Part shown: in pieces, positions 1 through 7,795 of the stretch | How the letters are laid out: each line of letters opens with the position of its first letter | How positions within the stretch are numbered: the stretch's first letter is position 1 | Assembly (NCBI GenBank): GCA_910587555.1 | Contig: CAJULV010000054.1 | Location: 6,233-27,860 of the forward strand | Source: an uncultured Acetatifactor sp. | GTDB lineage: Bacteria; Bacillota; Clostridia; Lachnospirales; Lachnospiraceae | Direction: 5' to 3' | Length of the DNA stretch: 21,628 nt | Made by a program: the position numbers and the translations under genes | Notes under the pieces: model-generated | The model's input: only the letters and a program-made list of their open reading frames with translations | What the model was told of the DNA's origin: nothing | Databases searched by the model: none

Positions 1-96
1 GCACTCTGCCCGCTTATTTCCATATCTGGCAAGTGAAGCAAATCAACATTTCCCATTGATGCCCACTGCTTGCTTATTTCCATACCTGATGGGTAA
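1..96 (-). repeat. 60-bp period imperfect tandem duplication of the gene 3' end
   Basis: Bases 1-36 and 61-96 are imperfect direct copies exactly 60 bp apart. Each contains, on the minus strand, the end of the MBL reading frame with its stop. The first stop read is at 74-76 (peptide FTHQVWK) and the second, in the same frame, at 14-16 (FTCQIWK). The copy past the stop has Cys in place of the metal-ligand His. The array may continue off the left edge. Confidence 0.65.
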
Positions 97-2110
97 AACA
101 CACCCTGATCCGGGGATGGTCCCGTTTCATGCGGCAGATTCTCCTCAAGCTGTCCTCATAGGCGGCAAAATTATCCTGCAGCAGTCTGGGCAGCAGACGC
201 ATGCGGTTTGTGGCCCGCACCAGATCTCCTCCCCAACAGGCATCCGCAGCCAGAAAAAGGCTTACATCCGGTATCCACAGCCCCATCTGTCCCCTGGAAT
301 GCCCTTCCAGACGCACTCCCATAAGGCTGCCGTCCCCAAACAAATCGTACACTTCCTCAAAATACCCGCACAGAAAATGTTCTTTCAGAGGATTTTCCGG
401 TATGATTTCCCTGCGGATATTTCCCTTCGGAGGCACCAGGGCCGGAAACATCAGTCTGCGGACGCCGGGATGGTGCAGCGCCTCCAAAGTTTCCTCAAAA
501 GCCACCAGATCATATCCGGAAAACTGCGACAATCCCCCCACATGATCCGGGTGGGCATGGGACAGCAGAATCATCCCCACGCTCTCCGGTGCAATTCCGT
601 CCGCCTCAAGCCTCTCCGCTATCGTTTCCCCCGTCTCCAGTTGTACCGGATTCAGCAGACGGTATATCCGCAGTGCCATCCCGCCCCGGAAAATCTCCCG
701 GGAGTAACCGGCATCATATAAAATATTGCCAAGTTCCCTGTGACGAATCAGCATGGCCCTGGCCGGGAACCGCCGTTTCTTCCAACCGGATATCCCGCCC
801 CGGAAAATGATTCCCAGATTATTGGTACAGGATCCGCAGCGGTATGTCCGCACTTCCATTATTTTGCCGGGTCCCTGCAGATTGGCCGATTTCCCGCCGC
901 CCGCTTCCCGGTTTTGCCTCACAGGCTGCGTCCCGGTCCCGGCGTACCTGCGGCCTGCTGCCTTCTCTGCTCTCTCCTGCTTCGTCGGAGGCTTTAATGG
1001 GCTGCCTCCAGACGCTTTTCTTATGCTGCCTGCCAATGCTGCAATGTTCCTCTGCCCCGCACCGGCAGTCTCTCCTGTGCCATGTACCCCTTTCCACCAC
1101 GCCCCGTACTCCCCAATGGATTCCGCCAGGGTTTTCTCCGGACGATATCCCAGAATCTCCCTGGCCTGGCTGATATCCATGGTCTGGGCATACCCCAGAG
1201 TACAGACCGTGTAGCGGGTCAGCGGCGGCTCCCCGGGCAGCCCGAATGTGCGGTAAAGCCGCTCCAACCCCTCTGCCGCAGCATACACCGCCCCGAAAGG
1301 AAGCCGCAGATAATGGGGCTGTTCTCCGATAGCCGCCAGGAATTGCTCCAAAATCCGGCCAAACGCCATGGGTTCTCCGTTGGTGATGTTGAATACCCTG
1401 CCGGAAGCCCCCGGAGCCTTCATGGCCAGTTCACAGGCCAGAGCCACATTCTCCACACTGGTGATGTCCACCAGGTTCCTTCCCTCCCGAAAAAGGGGAA
1501 TGCCCGGCTTTTGATTGGCTCTCAAGAGTCTGGGCACCAGACTGGTATCCCCGATGCCGATAAGCCCCCTCGGCCGCAGGATAACGGTCTCCAGGCCTTT
1601 GCCGTTCCACCTGCGGACCACCCCTTCCGCCATCAGTTTGGATTTGATATAATAATTCAGATCGTTTTGTTGGGGAGCCTGGTCTTCCCGGATGCAGTAC
1701 TGGTCTTCCTTTCCCGTGTATATACTGGGGGAAGACACATAGACCAGCCGCCGGACGCCCTTCTCCAGACACAGTCCCGCCACAAGGTTTGTACCCTCCA
1801 CATTAGTTCGATAGAAATCTTCCCATTTCCCCCAAACAGTGGAAAGCGCGCCTGCATGGATTACATAATCCACTCCCTCAAAATAAGCAGCGCAGCTTTC
1901 TCTGTCGGTAAAATCCCCCGGACAAAACACAGCTCCGTATGCAGCAAGCTGCCTGCCCCTCTCCCGGTTCCGCCCCAGGGCACGCACCCTGTATGCCTTC
2001 ACCAGACGCCGCACCAGGTATTCCCCCAGAAAGCCGGTGGCCCCTGTCACCAGAACTGTCTGTCTTCCTGTCAATTCCTCTGTATTTCCTGTTTCCTGTG
2101 ATTTTTCCAT
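74..2110 (-). CDS. Fusion: NAD-dependent epimerase/3beta-HSD-like reductase + MBL-fold hydrolase
   Basis: The predicted protein has 678 residues and two enzyme domains. Numbered from the start chosen here, the first is an extended SDR: nucleotide-binding TGATGFLGEY near 22-31, and the VSSPS and YYIKSK catalytic elements (Tyr154, Lys158). A Gly/Lys/Arg-rich linker of about 75 residues follows, then a metallo-beta-lactamase-fold domain from about 418 with HAHPDH (518-523), EGHS (His604), Asp623 and a final His674 four residues before the stop, so the metal ligands look complete. I chose ATG 2110 because GGAG lies 9 nt upstream. The frame is open back to a GTG at 2227, but that start has no ribosome binding site. 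An internal ATG at 859 could start the MBL part but has no good SD. In related Clostridia, as I recall, these two activities are separate genes near a glycosyltransferase, a KASIII-like and an F390-synthetase-like gene. The substrate is unknown. Confidence 0.85.
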   Translation of the reverse strand: MEKSQETGNTEELTGRQTVLVTGATGFLGEYLVRRLVKAYRVRALGRNRERGRQLAAYGAVFCPGDFTDRESCAAYFEGVDYVIHAGALSTVWGKWEDFYRTNVEGTNLVAGLCLEKGVRRLVYVSSPSIYTGKEDQYCIREDQAPQQNDLNYYIKSKLMAEGVVRRWNGKGLETVILRPRGLIGIGDTSLVPRLLRANQKPGIPLFREGRNLVDITSVENVALACELAMKAPGASGRVFNITNGEPMAFGRILEQFLAAIGEQPHYLRLPFGAVYAAAEGLERLYRTFGLPGEPPLTRYTVCTLGYAQTMDISQAREILGYRPEKTLAESIGEYGAWWKGVHGTGETAGAGQRNIAALAGSIRKASGGSPLKPPTKQERAEKAAGRRYAGTGTQPVRQNREAGGGKSANLQGPGKIMEVRTYRCGSCTNNLGIIFRGGISGWKKRRFPARAMLIRHRELGNILYDAGYSREIFRGGMALRIYRLLNPVQLETGETIAERLEADGIAPESVGMILLSHAHPDHVGGLSQFSGYDLVAFEETLEALHHPGVRRLMFPALVPPKGNIRREIIPENPLKEHFLCGYFEEVYDLFGDGSLMGVRLEGHSRGQMGLWIPDVSLFLAADACWGGDLVRATNRMRLLPRLLQDNFAAYEDSLRRICRMKRDHPRIRVCFTHQVWK

Positions 2111-2258
2111 ATGGTTCATCTCCGTTCCGTCCGCTTTCTTTCTCCCGGCCTGATCCGGAACTTGCAGCTCCGGCACACCTGAATACCTTGCAATGGGCAT
2201 CAGTTCATCCACCACAACCGGATCCACAATATAGGAAGGGGCAATGCGGGAATACGGT

Positions 2259-3662
2259 TTACCGCCTCTTCTTACAGCCCCGGACTGCGCCGCTGCGTTT
2301 TTTATGCAGCCCTTCCATGATCTCCAGTACTTCCCCCATGTGTACCGCCGTCATTGCCGCCCGTCTCTTTTCCTTCCAGTTTTTCCGCAGTTCCATGCAT
2401 TCCAGAGCCTCCTGCCGCAGTCTGGCCGTATCCCCCAATATCCGGCCGAATCCAAGTCTCTGGAATCGTTCCGCATTCAGAAGCTGCTCTCCCTGTTGGG
2501 GACACAGCAGGCAGGGCACACCAAAATACAGCGCCTCATGGATGCTGTTCACTCCGCCTGCCGTGATAAAAAGGTCTGCATGACGCAAAACCGCACTTTG
2601 ATCTACAAAAGGACGTACAATAAAATTCTCCGGAAACCGCCGGTTCTTTTCACAGACCAGAACGACACGGAAAGACTGCTTCCCGGAATCCCCGCCCTCA
2701 CGGAAAGCGTTTCCTCCATCACCCAGGTCCCTTTTCCCGCCTTTGCCAGGTCCCCTTGCGGCAGCATCCAAGGCTTTGCCAAAGCTCCTCTCTCCAAGCG
2801 TCCCGCCCTCTTCAAAGTTTCTCCCGAACTGCCGGATTATTTCCCGCAGCAGCCCCTCATTTTCATTGAAAATCGTCCCCAGAGAGATATAGATCAGCCG
2901 CTCCCCGGAAGCAGGTTCCGGACAGGAGAAATCATTGCGTTCCACCGTTCTCCTGTGAACGGACAGCGGACCCAAAAACCTGTATTCTGCCCCGAACAGG
3001 CCTCCTCCCGGCTGAAACATACGGGAATAACCGCAGAGATTATAATCGCCCCTGTTCATCAGCACAGGCAGCAGTCCCAGTTTTTTCAGCCCATACGCCC
3101 TTCTTAACCGCCGCACATAGGACATTGCCCCGGGAATCTCGCCCCCATAGCGCAAAAATCCGGCGGAGAATCCCGGCGCATATGCCCCCAGGCCCTTTTG
3201 CCAGGGTCCTGCAGGCAGAAAGCCGGACCTCCCCCTCCCTCCGGAACGCCCCCATGTCCAGTCAATGGCGACAATGCTGTAGAAAGCAAAGGTGGGCACA
3301 GAAACCAGTTCCCCCACAGTCCTGCCCCACAGAGCCAGGGACTCAAACAATATGGCTGCGGGCCGTTCTTTCCCGGCCTGGCCCAGAAGCTTTGGCAGCA
3401 GTTCCCAGGTATATTGCAGAATCAGGCGGTAAAGCTTCAGAATCCGTTCCCCGTCTTTTAAGTCAAGTTCTTTCCAGTCTATGGGATAGGGACGATACTC
3501 ACATCCGTTTTCCTCAATCACTTTTCGAAAAGGCTCTGCGCTGTAATAGACCACCCGGAATCCTGCGGCCCCCAGTCGGCCTGCCAGGTACAGATTGGAA
3601 AGTGTGTGGCCGTAGGCCGGAATCCCATAGAAAAATACTGTGCCCTTTGGTTTCTTCTCCAT
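2259..3662 (-). CDS. MGT-family (GT1, macrolide/UDP-sugar type) glycosyltransferase
   Basis: The predicted protein has 467 residues and a GT-B fold. The N-terminal half carries the GT1 signature FYGIPAYGHT with the likely catalytic His19. The C-terminal half has the nucleotide-sugar motif: ITAGGVNSIHEALYFGVP (366-383) followed by PQQGEQLLNAERF. The usual HGG is AGG here, so one donor-contact His is missing. Residues about 283-330 are a Gly/Lys/Arg-rich insertion absent from the typical family layout. I chose ATG 3662 because AAAGGAGG lies 10 nt upstream. The frame stays open to 3821, but that part is tandem-repeat DNA. The next minus-strand gene, the epimerase/MBL fusion, starts about 150 bp downstream, suggesting joint expression and glycosylation of that pathway's product. 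Acceptor and sugar are not predictable. Confidence 0.85.
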   Translation of the reverse strand: MEKKPKGTVFFYGIPAYGHTLSNLYLAGRLGAAGFRVVYYSAEPFRKVIEENGCEYRPYPIDWKELDLKDGERILKLYRLILQYTWELLPKLLGQAGKERPAAILFESLALWGRTVGELVSVPTFAFYSIVAIDWTWGRSGGRGRSGFLPAGPWQKGLGAYAPGFSAGFLRYGGEIPGAMSYVRRLRRAYGLKKLGLLPVLMNRGDYNLCGYSRMFQPGGGLFGAEYRFLGPLSVHRRTVERNDFSCPEPASGERLIYISLGTIFNENEGLLREIIRQFGRNFEEGGTLGERSFGKALDAAARGPGKGGKRDLGDGGNAFREGGDSGKQSFRVVLVCEKNRRFPENFIVRPFVDQSAVLRHADLFITAGGVNSIHEALYFGVPCLLCPQQGEQLLNAERFQRLGFGRILGDTARLRQEALECMELRKNWKEKRRAAMTAVHMGEVLEIMEGLHKKRSGAVRGCKKRR

Positions 3663-3749
3663 TCTCCCGTCTCCTCCTTTGCCGGAATCGGACTCTGCCT
3701 GATGATCTACATTCCGGCAGATTCCCGCGGACACTTCCCACTGCGCAGG

Positions 3750-3911
3750 AATCATTTCCCCCGCATTACGCCCAGTTTCCATGGCAGAGACATTCCCCCT
3801 ACGGAAACCATTCCTCCGCAATTACGCCCTGTTTCCATGGCAAGACATTCCCCCTACGGAAACCAATTCCCCCGCAATTACGCACTGTTTCCATGGCAGA
3901 GACATTCCCCC
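3750..3911. repeat. 56-bp tandem repeat array
   Basis: About three copies with a period of exactly 56 bp: the GTTTCC boundary recurs at 3775, 3831 and 3887, with a partial copy to the left. Each unit contains GTTTCC and GGAAAC as inverted arms about 22 nt apart, so each can form a hairpin. The array fills the 304-bp gap between the DUF434 gene and the glycosyltransferase, where I see no other gene. Confidence 0.8.
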
Positions 3912-3966
3912 ATCCCACCAATCAAGCACCCGAAATCCCGCTTCTTCCGATGGTCCCGGCTTCCCT

Positions 3967-4677
3967 CTATACCCGGAGATTATCCAGGCGGAAAATCCAT
4001 GCATTCGGAACGGCTTTCTCCATCAGCCCCCGGTTCAAATTGTACCAACTGCCGCACTTGTCCAGGATAATGGCGTCCGCAGTGACCACATTTTCCATGC
4101 GGGAAAGGACACTGTCCACGCCGGGGTGCAGCTCCACCTGAACCTGAACGCCGCGGTCCGCCGCCTTTTCCAAAATCAGCCCCCGAAGACGGCCGGAATT
4201 GGATACCTGCTGATCTAAGTAGAACAGGGCGCTCTTTACCCCCTGCTCCTCCATCCCATGCAGCACAAGCTCCACAGCCTGCACGGTCTTGTCCACAATG
4301 CGGTAGCTTCCCCGCAGTCCGGCCAGATCCCGAATCGTGCCGTCCATCCCCTCAAGAAGCAAAGAGCCTGACAGAGCCACCTCCAGAGTGATAATCGTAT
4401 TAAAGCCGTCCAGGACAAGGGACTCCGGCGCCTGAATCATCCGTTTCCGCTCCCGTTCCTCCAACGCGGCCCGGGTGGACGTAATCCGTGCCAGGGCCAT
4501 TCGCTGCCGCGTTGAAAGCAGATGGTGGTCCCCCACAAAGGTGCAGGCGGATTTGGTGTCATACCCCCGGTTGATCAGAAACACAATCTCCCGGGCGGCG
4601 GCATTCATTTTTTCAGCGGCCCCGGGGCCAAATTCCACCACATCCTTTGGCTCATAGCCGCGTCTTACTGTTTCCAT
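3967..4677 (-). CDS. DUF434 domain-containing protein
   Basis: The predicted protein has 236 residues. The N-terminal part (about 1-60: RRGYEPKDVVEFGP, INRGYDTKSACTFVGDHHLL, RQRMALARI) matches my memory of the DUF434 family. The remainder, with a long acidic/hydrophobic Rossmann-like pattern ending in a conserved-looking DAIILDKCGSWYNL, resembles the companion domain often found with it (DUF5616). It has no signal peptide or membrane segment, so it should be cytoplasmic. The biochemical function of the family is not established, though the C-terminal half looks nuclease/PIN-like in pattern, which is only an impression. Three 16-bp repeats with SD-like cores sit just upstream of its ATG. It is not clearly co-transcribed with the glycosyltransferase, given the repeat-filled gap. 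Confidence 0.75.
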   Translation of the reverse strand: METVRRGYEPKDVVEFGPGAAEKMNAAAREIVFLINRGYDTKSACTFVGDHHLLSTRQRMALARITSTRAALEERERKRMIQAPESLVLDGFNTIITLEVALSGSLLLEGMDGTIRDLAGLRGSYRIVDKTVQAVELVLHGMEEQGVKSALFYLDQQVSNSGRLRGLILEKAADRGVQVQVELHPGVDSVLSRMENVVTADAIILDKCGSWYNLNRGLMEKAVPNAWIFRLDNLRV

Positions 4678-4685
4678 TTTTCCTA

Positions 4686-4733
4686 TATCCTTTCCACCTT
4701 CTATCCTTTCCGCCTTCTATCCTTTCCGCCTTC
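4686..4733 (-). repeat. Three 16-bp tandem repeats containing SD-like cores, upstream of DUF434 gene
   Basis: On the minus strand the unit GAAGGCGGAAAGGATA occurs three times in a row (4718-4733, 4702-4717, 4686-4701; the last has GGTGG in place of GGCGG). Each contains GGAAAGGA, which resembles a ribosome binding site, and the closest copy lies about 10 nt before ATG 4677. Confidence 0.8.
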
Positions 4734-4812
4734 AAAGCCGGACCCCGGTTTCGCTCCGGGCATGGCTGCCATCCCGGACCTTCCCGCAGCTCCATCCGCC
4801 CCGGTTCTTCTG

Positions 4813-5118
4813 TCAAACCGAATCTACCCGTATAATCGGACGGTAAAAATGAAAATCATTATCCAACACGTCGTCCTCCTGTATTTCCGGCTTCCTGTGG
4901 GGAGAGCAGGGCAGATAACCCAGCAGAGGACCCTCGCCGCCGCAGATACAGCAGCCGCCGTCCCCGCCGCAGGTGGCAGCGGCATCCGCCTCCACCAATT
5001 CCTGTTTGTAAGGGTCATAGGCAATGGACAGCCCGAAGAAGTTCGGCTCCTCCATGTCATAGGGCCTGCCTGCATCCTCCGCCTTGCTGAAATGATAAAG
5101 ATGCATATCGCTTTTCAA
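4813..5118 (-). CDS. Small Cys-rich hypothetical protein
   Basis: The predicted protein has 101 residues; I do not recognise the family. The middle has a Cys/Gly cluster (ATCGGDGGCCICGGEG, about 48-63) followed by LLGYLPC, which could bind a metal or be disulfide-linked. The rest is acidic and soluble, with no signal peptide or membrane segment. The start is uncertain: TTG 5118 has AGGGG 5 nt upstream, whereas ATG 5106 has no SD at a normal distance. It begins 30 bp after the stop of the TPR gene on the same strand, so the two are probably one transcript and perhaps functional partners. Confidence 0.55.
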   Translation of the reverse strand: MKSDMHLYHFSKAEDAGRPYDMEEPNFFGLSIAYDPYKQELVEADAAATCGGDGGCCICGGEGPLLGYLPCSPHRKPEIQEDDVLDNDFHFYRPIIRVDSV

Positions 5119-5148
5119 ACCGTCCCCTGCTTCCTCTTTTCTTTTATT

Positions 5149-6699
5149 CTATTCTTTCCGGGCTTTCAGGGCCACCGTCCCCGCATCCCGGCGGAACACA
5201 TGGAAATCCGCCCAGGGGATATGGCTGTTTTCAAAGAAGGCCCTGGCCTGGGTTAAGACGGTAAGCAGGTCCCATGCGATAAAGTCCACATAGCCGCAGT
5301 AAATACCGGTGGCCCCGCCGGTCAGTGTGACGCAGTCCCCGCCCCTGCCTTCCCGCAACGCTGCCTCCAGTTTGTCCCGAAAGTCAAAGATCTGCTGACT
5401 GCGGTTTTCGCCGGTAAAGCTCTCCAGGGGATAGCAGAAAAACCCCGCCACAGCGCCGTCTGCGTGAAGCGCGTCCATATACCCGTTTTCATTATTCAGA
5501 TATTCGCTGACCAGAGCCGTGCAGTTGGTGGAACCGGCTATGACATCCAGTCGCCAGTCCCCATTCGGGTCTTCATTGGGTTCCATGCGATAGCCGGTGT
5601 AGCTGCCCTCCAGATAAGCCTCCGGGTCAGACGAAAGGTCCAGTCCCATGTCCTGGAGCTTCCCGGGCAGCTCCGTCAGGAGAATGCAGGGTTCCTCCCC
5701 GGGTTCGTGAAGCACATGGAAGGCGTCTATGTATCTCATATGGGGAATCTCGCCCAATACCTGATCGGTGAGGGTTGTTAGCATCCACCATGCCCTGCCT
5801 TCCTCCTCCGAAAGCAGGGGCAGCAGCTTTTCGCAGTATGCAAAGAGGGCAAAGCTTTTCTCCCCTGTCTGTTCCAATCGGATCCGCACATCATCCCCGG
5901 AAATCTCCCATTCGCCGGAGCGCAGGCCCATGTTCGCCGCAGGCTGACGGCCCACCAGGATATTCCAGTGCTCCAGTACCTCTGCAGGCGCATGCTTTTG
6001 AAAATAAACCAGTTCAAAGAGTTTGACCTTATCTCCCTCCGGAGTGAGAATCAATTCCGGTTTCCGGCCGTTGAAACCCATCTCAAAGGAAATATCCTCA
6101 AAGGCCAGGTTCAGAATTTGTTCGCACTTCCCGGTGAGTTCTTCCCCCCGTTTATGGTTCCTGTCTTCTTCCATAAAACGGCGCAGTTCCGCCTCCTGCT
6201 CCGCAAAGGCCGCCCATGTTTTTTGTGTCCGCTCCCGGAAATTTTCCCTGAAACGGGGCAGGGTAATGCGGTCCTCACAGCAGCCGATAAGCTCCTCCGT
6301 GTCCCTATCCCCGGGAAGGGCCTCCAACGCTCTGCGGAAATAGAACAGCCCACGGCCCTCCTGGTCCAGGTGGTAATAGGAATAGCCCATGCGGAAATTC
6401 CACACATGATCCCCTTCAAAATATGCCTCGTGGGGCTTCAGCAGGGCAAGGGCGCGCCTGATCATGGAAATGCCCCGGGGTTCCCCCGGATCCGCCAGAT
6501 TGTTGTACGCCCGCGCCAGCTCGCTGTCCGTCTCCGGGGTGCGCGCCTGATCCGGGATGGCTTCCAATGCGTCGATAATCTTCTGATATTCATCCCTCTC
6601 ATTCCAAATCCGGCACTGTTCCAACAGCTCCGAATACCGTTCCCCTTCCGGCTCCGCCCCGTCCAGGGTCCGGTACAACTCATTTTTCGTCTTACTCAT
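5149..6699 (-). CDS. Tetratricopeptide-repeat protein of unknown function
   Basis: The predicted protein has 516 residues and is soluble. The N-terminal 150 residues form helical TPR-like repeats (ELLEQCRIWNERDEYQKIIDALEAIP, then YNNLADPGEPRGISMIRRALALL, YYHLDQEGRGLFYFRRALEALPGD). The C-terminal two thirds is a mixed alpha/beta region rich in Trp, Phe and acidic residues that I cannot assign to a named domain. I chose ATG 6699 because CAGGAG lies about 9 nt upstream; the open frame extends to 6828 but that part looks non-coding. It is first of a likely pair with the small Cys-rich gene. Proteins of this build are common as lone accessory genes in Lachnospiraceae; a role in protein-protein interaction is inference from the TPRs only. 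Confidence 0.7.
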   Translation of the reverse strand: MSKTKNELYRTLDGAEPEGERYSELLEQCRIWNERDEYQKIIDALEAIPDQARTPETDSELARAYNNLADPGEPRGISMIRRALALLKPHEAYFEGDHVWNFRMGYSYYHLDQEGRGLFYFRRALEALPGDRDTEELIGCCEDRITLPRFRENFRERTQKTWAAFAEQEAELRRFMEEDRNHKRGEELTGKCEQILNLAFEDISFEMGFNGRKPELILTPEGDKVKLFELVYFQKHAPAEVLEHWNILVGRQPAANMGLRSGEWEISGDDVRIRLEQTGEKSFALFAYCEKLLPLLSEEEGRAWWMLTTLTDQVLGEIPHMRYIDAFHVLHEPGEEPCILLTELPGKLQDMGLDLSSDPEAYLEGSYTGYRMEPNEDPNGDWRLDVIAGSTNCTALVSEYLNNENGYMDALHADGAVAGFFCYPLESFTGENRSQQIFDFRDKLEAALREGRGGDCVTLTGGATGIYCGYVDFIAWDLLTVLTQARAFFENSHIPWADFHVFRRDAGTVALKARKE

Positions 6700-7099
6700 C
6701 CGCTGTCTCTCCTGTTCCTTTGTCTTCTGCCGGAAGGGACTGCCGCATTCAGAAGCATAGACACCCGGTATGGATATGCCCGATTGCCAAACATCTGATA
6801 TCTTGTGTAGAATTTCTGAATGCCACAACCCCTTATCCCGCCTTTTCTATACCACCATGATACCATATCTCCCTGTTTATTTCCATCCTTTTGTTGCGCT
6901 CCTGGCCCGCATTACTGTTCACTGCGTCCATAGTTACAGATGCACGCAAAACAACTCGCGAAGGTACCTGTGAACAGTAATCACAGTTCAGCATCGTCAG
7001 GGAACCGTTTTCCCTCCCAGGCAAAAAGATATGCGGCGGGAGCTCTCCGAACTGTTACGAACTGTTACCACAGAATCTGAAAAGAACTCATCAAGCCTC
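6700..7099. other. Intergenic region with inverted and tandem short repeats, no gene
   Basis: About 400 bp between the divergent TPR and tetR genes. It holds a perfect 12-bp inverted repeat, ATTACTGTTCAC at 6911-6922 and GTGAACAGTAAT at 6970-6981, and a perfect tandem GAACTGTTAC pair at 7049-7068. The short open frames here have no convincing ribosome binding site or composition. It resembles a dispersed intergenic repeat, but copy number cannot be seen from one window. Confidence 0.6.
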
Positions 7100-7128
7100 T
7101 TGACAAAATCTTACTTGCCGCATACAAT
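7100..7128 (+). promoter_or_regulatory. Sigma-A promoter of the tetR gene
   Basis: TTGACA at 7100-7105, a 17-bp spacer and TACAAT at 7123-7128: a near-consensus promoter 40 bp before the GTG start. The operator dyad begins at the last base of the -10, so a bound regulator would block initiation. Confidence 0.85.
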
Positions 7129-7151
7129 GACTATGCAAACAGTTTTAGTCA
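7128..7151. promoter_or_regulatory. TetR-family operator 1 (autoregulatory site)
   Basis: Dyad TGACT-N14-AGTCA followed by AACAG, overlapping the -10 region of the tetR promoter. The same dyad with the same 14-bp spacing and the same AACAG tail occurs before the ABC genes (7796-7819). That the product of the tetR gene binds both is inferred from this duplication. Confidence 0.7.
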
Positions 7152-7167
7152 AACAGGAGGCATTGAC

Positions 7168-7755
7168 GTGCCAAAAAGCTATTCGGAACAGGAACGGGAA
7201 TATATCAGAAATCGGTTGAAGGAAGAAGCGGCAAAATGCCTGGCAAGTTACGGTGTCCGCCGCACTACGGTGGATGAAATCGTGAGACGGGTCAACATAC
7301 CCAAAGGAACTTTCTATCTCTTTTATCCATCCAAAGAATTGCTGCTGTTTGAAGTGATTCAGGAACAGCAGGAATGTGTCAATCGTGAGCTGTACCAGGC
7401 CCTTTCCGGCATTGCAGGCGCGGCGCTTTCCGCGGAGAAGCTGACCGATGTGATCTTTGCATTTTATAAGAAGACAGAGGAAATGCTGATTTTGAAACTG
7501 ATTGATGCAGGCGATGTGGAACTGCTTGTGCGTAAGCTGCCCCGGGAAATTGTGGAGGCGCATTTTCAGGAAGATACCCTGACGATCGAAAAAATGCTGG
7601 CCCTGTTTCCTTTTAAAAAAGAAACGGACACAAAGGTTATCAGCGCGGCCTTTCACGCGGTTTACTTTGCAACGCTGCATAAAGCAGAGATCGGCGAACA
7701 GTATGACAAAGCGCTGTATGCCCTGATTTATGGTATTGTGACACAGATTCTTTAA
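7168..7755 (+). CDS. TetR/AcrR-family transcriptional repressor
   Basis: The predicted protein has 195 residues. The N-terminal helix-turn-helix is clear: TTVDEIVRRVNIPKGTFYLFYPSKELL (about 32-58), with the family-typical GTFY-F-SKE pattern. The C-terminal ligand/dimer domain is helical and not assignable to an inducer. The start is GTG 7168, chosen because AGGAGG lies 7 nt upstream. It precedes a three-gene ABC exporter on the same strand, separated by a hairpin, and both promoters carry the same dyad, so it most likely represses itself and the exporter until an exported compound or its precursor binds. Confidence 0.9.
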   Translation: MPKSYSEQEREYIRNRLKEEAAKCLASYGVRRTTVDEIVRRVNIPKGTFYLFYPSKELLLFEVIQEQQECVNRELYQALSGIAGAALSAEKLTDVIFAFYKKTEEMLILKLIDAGDVELLVRKLPREIVEAHFQEDTLTIEKMLALFPFKKETDTKVISAAFHAVYFATLHKAEIGEQYDKALYALIYGIVTQIL

Positions 7756-7756
7756 A

Positions 7757-7779
7757 AAGTCCGCCTGTCAGGCGGACTT
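7757..7779 (+). terminator. Hairpin after tetR
   Basis: Perfect 9-bp stem AAGTCCGCC/GGCGGACTT with a 5-nt loop, 1 bp after the tetR stop. No T-run follows directly (a short one comes at about 7789), so it may be a weak terminator or an mRNA 3' protector that separates regulator and exporter expression. Confidence 0.55.
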
Positions 7780-7795
7780 ATAACAGGCTTTTTAT

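Noticed and set aside
1082..2101. Long + strand open frame opposite the epimerase domain
   Set aside because: It mirrors the codon structure of the minus-strand gene, has no ribosome binding site and encodes Pro/Arg/His-rich sequence without domain character.
2111..2227. N-terminal extension of the fusion gene to GTG 2227
   Set aside because: No ribosome binding site; the residues before the SDR motif do not match the family start, and ATG 2110 has GGAG at a normal distance.
3750..3911. CRISPR array
   Set aside because: The 56-bp units are contiguous with no unique spacers, and no cas genes are present.
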